Notes: generated by a model from the letters alone, not told the origin. A stretch of DNA of 64,000 nucleotides from Brucepastera parasyntrophica (GCF_022376835.1 NZ_CP084606.1:2598501-2662500); one strand, 5' to 3'; shown: positions 18,548-26,807, counted from the first letter of the stretch. Program-made: numbers and translations.

Positions 18548-19165
18548 TCAGCGCCGGAAATCCCTCCTTCCGGGCCCGCGCCTGTCATGTCCATGGCCTC
18601 CCTGCCGGGGATCGCCGTTCCGATCCCGGCCCTCGGGTCCAAAACCCGGTCCGCCGTGAAAATGTCCGTGTCCGAAGCGTCCGCTCATGGGGCCGTCAAC
18701 GCCACAGTCTTCCCCACCGTTTTCAGACAGATACTTTTCGAGTTCGGCAATCAGCCGCTCCAGGTATCCGCCGAGTTTTTCCCGCTCCTGCTCATCGAGG
18801 CATTCAAAGGGATTATTGATGCCCGGCTGGTTTTCTTCGGTCTCTTCCGCGGCCTTTGCGCCATCCGGGGTCAGCGAAATATTCATAATTCTGCGGTCCG
18901 TTTCTGACGGGGTCCGCTTTATATAACCGCTGCGCTCCAGTTTTGTCAGAAGTTCGCCCAGAGACTGATTCCGCATATCAAGCAGGTATCCCAAATCTTT
19001 CTGGCTGATTTCCGGCTGCATTTTCAGGATTGCCAGGACCCGTCCCTGTCCCCGGTGGGGATTGCTGAAGGGGCCGAAATTCCGGAAATTATACATTTGA
19101 TACCGGTGAAGCAGAGCTTCAAACCGGAAAAAAAGTTCTGTTAAATCATTATTCATTTCATCCAT
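18548..19165 (-). CDS. MarR-family transcriptional regulator with Gly/His/Arg-rich tail
   Basis: A 205-residue protein. Residues up to about 150 form a winged-helix MarR domain, with the recognition region PEISQKDLGYLLDMRNQSLGELLTKLE and the wing PSETDRRIMNISLT. The last 45 residues are a low-complexity tail rich in Gly, His, Arg and Asp (such as GHGHFHGGPGFGPEG), which could bind metal or nucleic acid. It is a paralogue of the gene at 19228-19767, lies 62 bases downstream of it, and has its own TAAGGAG ribosome-binding site. Both are probably transcribed from the operator-controlled promoter at 19816. Confidence 0.82.
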   Translation of the reverse strand: MDEMNNDLTELFFRFEALLHRYQMYNFRNFGPFSNPHRGQGRVLAILKMQPEISQKDLGYLLDMRNQSLGELLTKLERSGYIKRTPSETDRRIMNISLTPDGAKAAEETEENQPGINNPFECLDEQEREKLGGYLERLIAELEKYLSENGGEDCGVDGPMSGRFGHGHFHGGPGFGPEGRDRNGDPRQGGHGHDRRGPGRRDFRR

Positions 19166-19227
19166 AATAAAGTTTCTCCTTAACTGAATTTAGTAGGCCG
19201 GATTATTCCGGCAGCGTATTCATACCG

Positions 19228-19767
19228 CTACAACCCGAGGGCGGCAGGCATAAATGTTTCAAAAAGACTGAACGGAAATCCGCCCCCGGAATAACCGGCG
19301 TAGCGTCCGGCTTTTTCCTCCTCATGTTCAGCTGTGTCCGGATTACCGTCCCCGGGGAAAGGACCAGTCCATGAAACAAGACGGTTCAGATATTTTTTCA
19401 TTTCATCCTGTTCTGTTTTATCCAGACAGGTAAACAGGTTCTGCCGGACTGAACACCCGACCGCGGCGCTGACGCCGGCCTCCGTAAGCCGGATAATAAC
19501 CTTTTGCCTGTCATCTTTATTCTGCGTGAGGTTTATAAAACCCCAGTCTTTCATTTCATATAATAGCTTATCAAGCTCCTGACCCCGCATATCCATAAGG
19601 TATGAGAAATCCTGTACACTGATTTCCGGTTCAAGAGTCAGATAAAAAAGCGCCTGCCCCGCCATTTCCGGCAGATGATTTGCCAGTCCAGCTATCCTGC
19701 CGAGTTCTTTTTGCAGCAGGGCAAATCTGCCAAACTGAATTTCCAGAGTCTGTTCCTGTTTATCCAT
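19228..19767 (-). CDS. MarR-like transcriptional regulator, first gene of a regulator pair
   Basis: A 179-residue winged-helix protein with PEISVQDFSYLMDMRGQELDKLL as recognition region and NKDDRQKVIIRLT as wing. These align with the second regulator downstream. The ATG at 19767 has AAGGAGG; a start eight codons earlier has no site. Its C-terminal tail is rich in Gly and acidic residues but shorter than that of its paralogue. It sits next to three palindromic operators, one of them inside its own promoter, so it is probably autorepressed. The effector is unknown. Confidence 0.8.
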   Translation of the reverse strand: MDKQEQTLEIQFGRFALLQKELGRIAGLANHLPEMAGQALFYLTLEPEISVQDFSYLMDMRGQELDKLLYEMKDWGFINLTQNKDDRQKVIIRLTEAGVSAAVGCSVRQNLFTCLDKTEQDEMKKYLNRLVSWTGPFPGDGNPDTAEHEEEKAGRYAGYSGGGFPFSLFETFMPAALGL

Positions 19768-19799
19768 TCTGATTCCCTCCTTACAATACATAAAATTAT

Positions 19800-19811
19800 C
19801 AAGGTACCTTG
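19800..19811. promoter_or_regulatory. Palindromic operator 1 (CAAGGTACCTTG)
   Basis: A perfect 12-base palindrome, extended partially by TTA...TAA on either side. It covers the predicted start of transcription of the MarR-like operon, just downstream of the -10 box. Confidence 0.8.
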
Positions 19812-19815
19812 GTAA

Positions 19816-19844
19816 AATATACAGGTACCTTGATAATTTGTCAA
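19816..19844 (-). promoter_or_regulatory. Consensus sigma-70 promoter of the MarR pair
   Basis: Reading the minus strand: TTGACA (19844-19839), 17 bases, TATATT (19821-19816). Operator 2 fills the spacer, operator 1 covers the start site and operator 3 lies just upstream of the -35 box. Confidence 0.8.
19822..19832. promoter_or_regulatory. Palindromic operator 2 (core AGGTACCT)
   Basis: Near-perfect copy of the same palindrome (one half-site CAGG instead of CAAGG), located between the -35 and -10 boxes. Its centre is 21 bases from operator 1, about two helical turns. Confidence 0.78.
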
Positions 19845-19853
19845 TATATTTAT

Positions 19854-19865
19854 CAAGGTACCTTG
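19854..19865. promoter_or_regulatory. Palindromic operator 3 (CAAGGTACCTTG)
   Basis: Second perfect 12-base copy, centred 33 bases from operator 2, about three helical turns. It lies between the MarR promoter and the divergent gene at 19931, where it could also control that gene. Confidence 0.8.
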
Positions 19866-19930
19866 CTTTTTTTAAAAATTTATTTTTCCTTTATTCTTAT
19901 TTCTGCTGTATACTTCCGGCAGGAGAGAAT

Positions 19931-20419
19931 ATGCAAACCATGCAATTTGATACAATTGTGTCCGCTGAAGAGCTTTCCGGAAATATAGAAAGAATGATTC
20001 TGTCCCATAATGCTCTTACAGACAATTTTTCGATGTTTTTTACAGGGAATCTCGGCGATATAATTCTTTTTGACGGGCATGTCCAGGACTGCAATTTTTA
20101 CCTGGTTTCCTATATATCGAATTACAGAAAACATATAGAAGTAAAAGGCCGGGTTGAAGACTTTCTTTCCTTCCGGCGAGTCCGCTACACTGTAACCTGG
20201 ATGACCCAGTTTGACAGTCTCCTGCGTATTCTTTTTTTTATAGGATTCGCTGCTATAATAATACACTTTGTGTATGCGTTCCCGTGGTTTATTCTGCTGC
20301 CCCTTGCCGCCGGACTTTGCGCAGCCGCTTTTTATTTGGTCCTGGCCAGGGATAAAAAAATAACCACACAGGCAGCGGGCTTTTTATTCAGGCAGCTGAT
20401 TACAGGAAGCTGCTGTTAA
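19931..20419 (+). CDS. Unknown small membrane protein, likely MarR-controlled
   Basis: A 162-residue protein of no family I recognise. The first half (MQTMQFDTIVSAEELSG... to about residue 95) is soluble and alpha/beta in texture. Two hydrophobic segments near residues 98-115 and 118-138 form a membrane hairpin. The ATG at 19931 has AGGAG at six bases, whereas an in-frame start at 19838 would run through the operators. It is divergent from the MarR pair and shares their operator region, so it is the natural regulatory target. Confidence 0.6.
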   Translation: MQTMQFDTIVSAEELSGNIERMILSHNALTDNFSMFFTGNLGDIILFDGHVQDCNFYLVSYISNYRKHIEVKGRVEDFLSFRRVRYTVTWMTQFDSLLRILFFIGFAAIIIHFVYAFPWFILLPLAAGLCAAAFYLVLARDKKITTQAAGFLFRQLITGSCC

Positions 20420-20573
20420 TCCATACCGGAGCCCCTTTTTCCGGTTTCAGCAAAAAAGAATAGCCCTGACATATTTTGCTGTTTTTTTTTGTACATTTAA
20501 ATGCTAAACTGGGAGAAATATGTGCCGGGTCCTGTTTCCGGTGACCGGAAAATTCCGCCTTTTCGGAGAAGAA

Positions 20574-21356
20574 ATGAAAACAAAATTACCGCTGATTGCC
20601 CTTCTCATAAGTGTTTGCCTGTCCGCAACGTCTGCCCAGGATTTCCGGCTCCCTCCTTCTTCAGACCTCTTTCAGTATTCGGTTCCGGAGGGTTCGGTCT
20701 ACGGTTATTCCCAGCCCTATAAAAGAATTTACGGATTTCCCGAAGTCCGGATATGGGGCTGGTCCGAATCCGGGACTGTCGCATATTCGGTTGAGCGGTT
20801 TATTGAAGGCAGGGGAGGTATCGTAGTTTCATATATAGTTTTTGATCTGATCGAGGACAAGCCCCTGTGGATTTTGCAGATGGATTCCATTTATTATGAG
20901 GATGTCAATGAGCCGTCCTTCCTGTTCGCTTCATTTACTGATGAAAAGCAGGATACTTCGTTTTTGTATTTCACCTATGACCTGCGGAAACAGGAAATCG
21001 AGGAAGCCTTTAACAAACATGGTATTATCAGGCATTACATAAATGATTATTACAAACTCCCGATACAGTTTAATGACCGGATTTATTACTGTACCGCTTC
21101 AATTGTATATGAAGAAGAGCCCCAGTTTTATGATTTTATCCGGAGTTATACTATCACGGTAGAAACCGGAGGAAAAATGAAAACCGTGGCAGAGGTTGAG
21201 GAAACCGATGCCCTTTCGCTGTATTTATGCGGTTATTTTATCAGCCCCTTTGAAAACCGCGCCGTAATTATAACCGCTGAAGAACGCTTCGGCTGGGAGG
21301 GTTCGGAACTGTTTTACTTTTTTGTCGGCTGTGATCTTGAAAGGCGGTTTGAATAA
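20574..21356 (+). CDS. Secreted hypothetical protein
   Basis: A 260-residue protein with a Sec signal peptide (hydrophobic LPLIALLISVCLSATSA, cleavage probably before QDF). The mature protein is rich in Tyr, Phe and acidic residues, with alternating strand-like segments such as SYIVFDLIEDKPLWILQMDS. It has no recognised motif, lipobox or membrane helix. The ATG at 20574 follows GGAGAA; an upstream in-frame ATG at 20520 would bury the signal peptide. It converges with the PhnB-like gene. Confidence 0.5.
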   Translation: MKTKLPLIALLISVCLSATSAQDFRLPPSSDLFQYSVPEGSVYGYSQPYKRIYGFPEVRIWGWSESGTVAYSVERFIEGRGGIVVSYIVFDLIEDKPLWILQMDSIYYEDVNEPSFLFASFTDEKQDTSFLYFTYDLRKQEIEEAFNKHGIIRHYINDYYKLPIQFNDRIYYCTASIVYEEEPQFYDFIRSYTITVETGGKMKTVAEVEETDALSLYLCGYFISPFENRAVIITAEERFGWEGSELFYFFVGCDLERRFE

Positions 21357-21383
21357 CACCGGCAGAAAATCCTGCCCCCGGAA

Positions 21384-21413
21384 ATAGTCAAATAATCCAG
21401 ATTATCTGACTAT
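21384..21413. terminator. Possible bidirectional terminator between convergent genes
   Basis: Inverted repeat ATAGTCA...TGACTAT with a second inner pair ATAAT/ATTAT and a four-base loop. It is AT-rich and lacks a long T-run, so efficiency is uncertain. Confidence 0.4.
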
Positions 21414-21415
21414 AT

Positions 21416-21802
21416 TTACCTCGCCAATATCTGCCATCCGATTCCGAATTTGTCCTTTACGCACCCGTGCATGGGGCTATATGGTTTTGGGGACAGCTCT
21501 ATCAGAACGCTTCCGCCTTCGAGTAATGTATTGAACACTTCGGTAACTTTTTCAGGGTCCTGATATGTAACCGAAATAGTTATCATTGTTCCTTCGGTGA
21601 CCTCCCCCGGAGAGTCTCCGAACCAGAAAGGCTGTCCGTTCAATTCCAGTTCAGCATGTAAAATATAGTTTTTCATGTTTTCCGGAACGCCGGGCATATC
21701 GCCGAATTTCTGTACTTTTTTATTCGTTATGGTGAATATTTTTTCATAAAACCCGATAGCTTCTTCACATTGTCCATGATAATTAAGAAAAGGTACTACC
21801 AT
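21416..21802 (-). CDS. PhnB-like VOC-superfamily protein
   Basis: A 128-residue protein of the vicinal oxygen chelate (glyoxalase/bleomycin-resistance) superfamily, PhnB subgroup. Features are VPFLNYHGQCEEAIGFYEKIF at the N-terminus (PhnB proteins start with a similar strand and a FY helix) and the C-terminal block HGCVKDKFGIGWQI, where PhnB relatives have a D-x-FG-x-x-W motif. Function of this subgroup is largely unknown. AAGGAG precedes the ATG. Confidence 0.82.
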   Translation of the reverse strand: MVVPFLNYHGQCEEAIGFYEKIFTITNKKVQKFGDMPGVPENMKNYILHAELELNGQPFWFGDSPGEVTEGTMITISVTYQDPEKVTEVFNTLLEGGSVLIELSPKPYSPMHGCVKDKFGIGWQILAR

Positions 21803-22015
21803 ATCCGACTCTCCTTATATTGCGGAAAATATAGTTATTGCATATTTCAGCAGGAAAAAATGCAACAGCCTGACATCAAATATAACCATATTTTCCGGAC
21901 AAAAGCCGGAACTTTCATCAAAAGAGCTGTTTTACTCTCTGCGGATATATATGTCCGAAAACAGCGAGTTTTTTTGAAAAAATGGTATAATTAGATAAAC
22001 AGGAGATTCACAGAT

Positions 22016-23476
22016 ATGGATAGTGAGAATCAGGTATGGTACGCGGCATTTAAATCAAAAGATAACCGTTTTGACGGACGTATTTTTGTAGGAGTCTCTT
22101 CAACGGGAATCTATTGCCGCCCAATATGCCGGGCAAAACTACCCAAGGCTGATAATTGTACTTTTTATACAACCGCTGCTGCGGCGGAACAGGCGGGTTT
22201 CCGTCCCTGTCTCCTGTGCCGGCCTGAACTTGCTCCGGGTACTGCGCCGGTGGATGCGGCCGACTCCATCGCCCACCATGCGGCAAGAATGATAGAGGAA
22301 GACTGTGAAAGTGAACTAAGTATCGAAGAATTAGCCGACAGGCTTGGTTATACGGACCGTCATTTGCGCAGAGTATTTTCGGAGAAATTCGGCGTCTCTC
22401 CGGTTCAGTATCTGCAAACCTGCAGACTCCTCCTTGCTAAAAATTTGCTTACCGATACTGATCTCTTAATAACGGAAGTTGCCATGGCCGCCGGTTTCGG
22501 CAGCCTGCGCCGCTTTAATGATCTTTTTAAAAAACAGTACCGTCTTGCTCCTACCGCTCTCAGGCGGCAAACCGGGGCTGAAAAGAAACAGGACTGTAAC
22601 ATATCCGTATCAATGGGGTACCGCCCTCCATACCGGTGGCAGCAAATGCTTGATTTTCTGGCCCTGCGGGCTATTCCCGGTGTGGAAATAGTCCGGGACG
22701 GGGAATATATGCGCACTGTGCATCTGATTACCGGAAAACAGCGGCATCTGTATGGCTGGGTGCGGGTCGGCCACCGGCCTGAAAAGAATATTCTGACTGT
22801 TACTATGGATTCCAATCTTTTACCCGTACTTCCCCTGGTGCTGGCCCGGATCCGCCACCTGTTTGACTTGTACTGCGAACCTGATGTTGTCTATGAGACC
22901 CTCTCGTCAATGAATAATATTCGTCCGGGGCTTTGTGTTCCCGGAACCCGGCTCCCCGGCTGTTTTGATGCCTTCGAAATGGCTGTCCGGGCAGTGCTGG
23001 GCCAGCAGATCACCGTAAAAGGCGCCCGGACATTAGCCGCCCGGCTTGCCGGTACTTACGGGACCCCCATCCAAACCGGAATAGAGGGACTGACCCATAT
23101 TTTTCCGTCTCCGGATGATATTGTTTCACTGGACGGCCCGATAGGGGATCATCTCGGACCTTTAGGCATTACCGGGGTTCGGGCAAACACAATCCTGAAA
23201 CTTGCCGAGGCCTTATATAAGGAAGATGTGGATTTTGGCCACTGTATCCGGCCTGAAGAGGAAATAAAAAAATTGCTGGCTATTCCGGGTATTGGCGACT
23301 GGACAGCCCAGTATATCGCCATGCGCGCAATGGCGTGGCCCGACGCGTTTCCCCACACGGATTATGGGGTAAAAAAAGCATTGGCGCCGCATACACCCGG
23401 AGAGATAATAAAGATCGCGGAAGCATGGCGTCCCTGGCGCAGTTATGCAACTGTTAATCTGTGGAATTCTTTGTAG
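22016..23476 (+). CDS. alkA: Ada-AlkA fusion: methylphosphotriester sensor/activator and 3-methyladenine DNA glycosylase
   Basis: A 486-residue repair protein with three parts. The N-terminal Ada zinc domain has Cys34, Cys38, Cys65 and Cys68, the first of which accepts a methyl group from phosphotriesters in DNA. The middle (about 85-190) is an AraC-type DNA-binding domain. The C-terminal half is an AlkA-type HhH-GPD glycosylase with LAIPGIGDWTAQYIAMR and the catalytic-aspartate region FPHTDYGVK. It therefore both senses alkylation and removes damaged bases. The ogt gene follows 30 bases later, making an adaptive-response operon. Confidence 0.93.
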   Translation: MDSENQVWYAAFKSKDNRFDGRIFVGVSSTGIYCRPICRAKLPKADNCTFYTTAAAAEQAGFRPCLLCRPELAPGTAPVDAADSIAHHAARMIEEDCESELSIEELADRLGYTDRHLRRVFSEKFGVSPVQYLQTCRLLLAKNLLTDTDLLITEVAMAAGFGSLRRFNDLFKKQYRLAPTALRRQTGAEKKQDCNISVSMGYRPPYRWQQMLDFLALRAIPGVEIVRDGEYMRTVHLITGKQRHLYGWVRVGHRPEKNILTVTMDSNLLPVLPLVLARIRHLFDLYCEPDVVYETLSSMNNIRPGLCVPGTRLPGCFDAFEMAVRAVLGQQITVKGARTLAARLAGTYGTPIQTGIEGLTHIFPSPDDIVSLDGPIGDHLGPLGITGVRANTILKLAEALYKEDVDFGHCIRPEEEIKKLLAIPGIGDWTAQYIAMRAMAWPDAFPHTDYGVKKALAPHTPGEIIKIAEAWRPWRSYATVNLWNSL

Positions 23477-23506
23477 GAAGACGTATACAGTAGTTAAGGA
23501 GTTATT

Positions 23507-24045
23507 ATGTTTTATTCAACCCATTATTCATCCCCCATAGGCTTGATTATGCTTGGAAGTGACGGCAAAAGCCTCGCGGGCCTGTGGATCGAAGGACAAA
23601 AGTATTTTGGTGATACCGTAACAGAAAAGATGGAAGAAAAAGATGACCTATCCGTATTTTCTTCAGTAAAAAAATGGCTTGACAGATACTTTGCGGGCAA
23701 AAATCCGGGTATTGTCGATTTACCTCTGGCGCCCAATGGCGGGGAATTCCGCAGGAATGTGTGGAATATTCTTTGCGATATCCCCTATGGTGAAGTTACT
23801 ACCTATGGCGATATTGCAAAGAGCATGGCCAAAAAATGAACCGGACAAGTATGTCCAGCCAGGCCGTCGGCGGCGCAGTAGGCCACAATCCCATCTCGAT
23901 AATTATTCCCTGCCACCGGGTGGTGGGATCGAACGGGAGTTTAACCGGCTATGCCGGCGGATTGGACAAAAAAATCAAACTGCTTGAACTCGAAGGCGTG
24001 GATATAGCCCGGTTATATAAACCTTCAAAAGGCACTGCTCTTTGA
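23507..24045 (+). CDS. ogt: Methylated-DNA--protein-cysteine methyltransferase, frameshifted as sequenced
   Basis: Repairs O6-methylguanine by transfer to its own cysteine. The first frame (23507-23839) encodes the N-terminal domain and [17 protein letters not shown] before a TGA. The active-site block [23 protein letters not shown] is in the other frame from about 23836. One extra A in the six-A run at 23831-23836 joins them into ...[16 protein letters not shown]..., matching the family exactly. Total length would be about 179 residues. It lies directly behind the Ada-AlkA gene. A homopolymer sequencing error is more likely than real inactivation. Confidence 0.88.
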
Positions 24046-24314
24046 GCTTTATACTTCTGAAGGACCAATAGATGCACAGAGATAATGCCGGCTGGTTTAC
24101 CCTTTTGTTACGCCGGAAAAAAGATGTGGTATACTATGCCCTGAGATGGCGGTGAATACTGCCTACCTCCGGAAATAGCCTGAATAATGTCATTTTATAT
24201 CGAATATGCCGGATATAATAATAAACGCCGTAAAACAATAAAAAGCAAATGAAATCAAATTTGAATGAAAACTATCCGTTATCTTCTATATTAAACAGGC
24301 GGGAAGAGGAAATA

Positions 24315-25259
24315 ATGTACGAATGGCACAGGATGGTTCAAATTGTGGTTGATGAGATTGACCGGGGAATACGGAATTCTGATGATGAAAGCCTGACCCT
24401 CCAGTCTCTTTCAAAAAAACTCGGATATTCCGGGTTTCATACTACAAGGAGATTCAAGGAACTTTCCGGTATGGTTCTGCGTGATTACATAAGGCTCCGG
24501 AAACTTGCGTTCGCCCTCTTTGAGGTAAGGGACACAAATACAAGTTTTCTTGACATTGCGGTAAAATACGGTTTTGCAAGCCATGAAGCGTTTACCCGGG
24601 CGTTCAAATCAGCCTACGGAATTACCCCTAAACAATACAGGAAAAACCCCCAGCCGGTGGTCCTGCGTACAAAAATCAATACCTTTGACCGTTATATCTT
24701 TGGAATAGGAGAAATCGGTATGGTCAAGTCAACAGAAGAAGTCAAGGTTTATTTTGTCTCAATGCCGGCGCACAGGTTTTTGCACATCAAAAACTATGAA
24801 AGCAGCGGCTATTTTGATTTCTGGGAAAAACAGGAAAATATTCCCGGACAGGACTGTCATACAATCTGCGGATTGCTGGACAGTATAAAGGAAAAACTAG
24901 ATGGGAATGCTAACGATCCCGGAAAATACAGCGGGCAGATAATGGCCCGTATATATGAAGAAAACGGAAAAACACCCGAAGCTTATGGTGTCCGCCTTCC
25001 GGCAACCTATAGCGGGCCGGTCCCTGATAATATGCTTCTCATCGATATTCCCGAAACGGAGTATATTGTTTTTGAACATGGTCCGTTCAATTATGATGAA
25101 GAAACCGAAACTGTCGGCGAAAAACTCCGGAAAGCAATGGACTCCTTTGATTTTTCAAAAACGGCATACAAGCCGGATACAGAAACCGGAAGGATTTCAT
25201 ATTTTTATTTTGATCCTGAAAGTTTTGAAAAAAGAATACAGCCCGTAATTAAAAAATAA
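24315..25259 (+). CDS. AraC-family regulator with GyrI-like effector domain
   Basis: A 314-residue regulator. The N-terminal AraC/XylS double helix-turn-helix includes SLSKKLGYSGFHTTRRFKE and IAVKYGFASHEAFTRAFK followed by YGITPKQYR. The C-terminal half (about 135 onward) has the alternating strands of a GyrI/SOUL-like small-molecule binding domain, with YFVSMPAHRFLHI and IDIPETEYIVFEHGPF. Such proteins (Rob, TipA-like) often respond to drugs. The ATG at 24315 follows AAGAGGA; the frame is open to 24249 without a better start. The ligand and target are unknown. Confidence 0.85.
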   Translation: MYEWHRMVQIVVDEIDRGIRNSDDESLTLQSLSKKLGYSGFHTTRRFKELSGMVLRDYIRLRKLAFALFEVRDTNTSFLDIAVKYGFASHEAFTRAFKSAYGITPKQYRKNPQPVVLRTKINTFDRYIFGIGEIGMVKSTEEVKVYFVSMPAHRFLHIKNYESSGYFDFWEKQENIPGQDCHTICGLLDSIKEKLDGNANDPGKYSGQIMARIYEENGKTPEAYGVRLPATYSGPVPDNMLLIDIPETEYIVFEHGPFNYDEETETVGEKLRKAMDSFDFSKTAYKPDTETGRISYFYFDPESFEKRIQPVIKK

Positions 25260-25264
25260 AAAAA

Positions 25265-25297
25265 CCGGGGACATGTACCGGCTGTATGCGTCCCCGG
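25265..25297. other. GC-rich hairpin after the AraC gene
   Basis: Inverted repeat CCGGGGAC/GTCCCCGG with a 17-base loop, just after the stop at 25259. There is no T-run on the plus strand, so it may be a stabilising or rho-assisted 3' end rather than an intrinsic terminator. Confidence 0.4.
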
Positions 25298-25416
25298 ACG
25301 GTATTCCACGCGGATCCCTGCCTTTTGATCCCGGATACGGCATCAGGTAAAGGAGCCCTGCTCTCTGTTTTGGACACAGGTTATTATATCTTATATGCTG
25401 AATTTTCTCTTTCCCC

Positions 25417-25445
25417 TTGACAAATCTGTGATCCTTTGTTAATTT
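25417..25445 (+). promoter_or_regulatory. Strong sigma-70 promoter before tRNA-Thr
   Basis: TTGACA at 25417-25422, a 17-base spacer and TAATTT at 25440-25445. The predicted start is about 30 bases before the tRNA, so it likely drives the tRNA-Thr, rpmG, tRNA-Trp, secE, nusG series. Confidence 0.75.
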
Positions 25446-25480
25446 GGATAGACGTCTTCGGGTCTCTGGGCTGAAGTTTT

Positions 25481-25553
25481 GCTCCTGTAGCTCAGTTGGC
25501 AGAGCGCAACCATGGTAAGGTTGAGGTCAACAGTTCGATTCTGTTCGGGAGCT
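25481..25553 (+). tRNA. tRNA-Thr (anticodon GGT)
   Basis: A 73-base cloverleaf: acceptor stem GCTCCTG/CGGGAGC, D-arm GCTCAGTTGGCAGAGC, anticodon stem CAACC/GGTTG with loop ATGGTAA, and T-arm AACAG-TTCGATT-CTGTT. CCA is not encoded. Confidence 0.95.
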
Positions 25554-25585
25554 TTCAGGCATCTATTTACATTAGGAGAAATATT

Positions 25586-25756
25586 ATGGCAAAAAAGACC
25601 GCCGTTGAATTAATTGCCTTACAGTGCAGCGAATGCAAGCGAAAGAATTATACAACCAGTAAAAACCGCAAAAACATGCAGGGAAAACTCGAGTTGAACA
25701 AATATTGTCCTTTTGACCGCAAACATACCCTGCACAAGGAAACAAAGATAAAGTAA
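25586..25756 (+). CDS. rpmG: 50S ribosomal protein L33 (bL33)
   Basis: A 56-residue large-subunit protein. It has CSEC near the N-terminus and [16 protein letters not shown] at the C-terminus. The first cysteine pair is kept but the second is CxxD rather than CxxC, so zinc binding may be incomplete. The ATG at 25586 follows TAGGAG. It lies between two tRNA genes in the order typical of Treponema, and the surrounding transcript must be processed to free the tRNAs. Confidence 0.95.
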   Translation: MAKKTAVELIALQCSECKRKNYTTSKNRKNMQGKLELNKYCPFDRKHTLHKETKIK

Positions 25757-25856
25757 ATTCCCCGGATTTTGGCGGGAAAACAGTATTTTGGAGTTTTGTT
25801 TGTACAAAACTCCAGGAGAAGCCTTATTCCTTTCACGGAGAGAAATAAGGTTTCTC

Positions 25857-25929
25857 AGGTCAGTAGCTCCAATGGTAGAGCGTCGGTCTCCAAAACCGAA
25901 TGTTGAGGGTTCGAGTCCTTCCTGGCCTG
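25857..25929 (+). tRNA. tRNA-Trp (anticodon CCA)
   Basis: A 73-base cloverleaf: acceptor AGGTCAG/CTGGCCT, D-arm AGCTCCAATGGTAGAGC region, anticodon stem TCGGT/ACCGA with loop CTCCAAA, and T-arm GAGGG-TTCGAGT-CCTTC. It sits directly upstream of secE. Confidence 0.95.
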
Positions 25930-26008
25930 TATCAGGCAAAGGCCGGAATTTTCCGCTTTTGTGCAGAAACGGATTGTTTCTGTAATCAATCAATATATGG
26001 AGACTGGC

Positions 26009-26188
26009 ATGTCGAAAATAGTCCAGTTTTGTAAGGAATGTGTTGCCGAGCTTCGTAAGGTTGTCTGGCCGACACGGGATGATGTTTTTTCTTCCGTAAA
26101 AGTAGTCCTGATCTCTACGGTTGTCGTGGCTATTTTACTGGGCTTCATAGACTATGTTCTTGTAGCCGCATTAAACCGCATTTTTTAG
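26009..26188 (+). CDS. secE: Preprotein translocase subunit SecE
   Basis: A 59-residue single-spanning subunit of the SecYEG channel. The amphipathic helix with the conserved ELRKVVWPTR is followed by one membrane helix (VKVVLISTVVVAILLGFIDYVL). The ATG at 26009 follows TGGAG at good spacing; earlier in-frame Met codons would extend into the tRNA-Trp trailer. nusG follows 9 bases later, as in most bacteria. SecY is encoded at 49302. Confidence 0.95.
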   Translation: MSKIVQFCKECVAELRKVVWPTRDDVFSSVKVVLISTVVVAILLGFIDYVLVAALNRIF

Positions 26189-26197
26189 GCAAATTTG

Positions 26198-26755
26198 ATG
26201 GCAAAAGGCTGGTATATACTTCATACCTATTCAGGTTATGAAAACAAAATAGAAAAAACAATACGTTCTCTTATTGAAAACGGTGAAATATCGGCAGATG
26301 TTGTCACGGATATAAAGATTCCCGTTGAGGAAGTTGTTGAAATCAAGGACGGGAAAAAGAGAAATATAACAAAGAAATTCCTTCCCGGTTATATTCTGAT
26401 TGAAATGGACTTGCCTGATATAGGCTGGAAGTCCACCTGTTCAGCGATACGCAAAATAAACGGTGTTACCGGCTTTGTCGGAACGCCAAGCAATGCCCGG
26501 CCCCAGCCGATAAGTCCTGATGAAGCAAAGGCTATTCTGCAGAAAGCAGGGGAAATCAAGGGTGAAAAGGCCCCAAGGGTCAAACAGACCTTTGCTGTTG
26601 GCGAGCAGGTTAAAATCATCGACGGTCCCTTTGATTCATTTACGGGAACAATTGAAGAAGTAAATCTTGAACGGAACAAACTCCGCGTCATGGTTGGAAT
26701 TTTCGGCCGCGCGACCCCGGTCGAAGTTGATCTTTTACAGGTAGAAAAAATTTAA
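26198..26755 (+). CDS. nusG: Transcription termination/antitermination factor NusG
   Basis: A 185-residue RNA polymerase-binding factor that promotes elongation and couples transcription with translation or Rho. The N-terminal domain has GWYILHTYSGYENKIE and the KOW domain has FAVGEQVKIIDGPFDSFTGTI. The ATG at 26198 is preferred to the TTG just before it; the ribosome-binding site is weak, which suggests coupling with secE. Confidence 0.97.
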   Translation: MAKGWYILHTYSGYENKIEKTIRSLIENGEISADVVTDIKIPVEEVVEIKDGKKRNITKKFLPGYILIEMDLPDIGWKSTCSAIRKINGVTGFVGTPSNARPQPISPDEAKAILQKAGEIKGEKAPRVKQTFAVGEQVKIIDGPFDSFTGTIEEVNLERNKLRVMVGIFGRATPVEVDLLQVEKI

Positions 26756-26807
26756 TACTGGAATCGGAAGAATTCCCGTAAACGGGACATTCTTTTGAAA
26801 TATGGGA

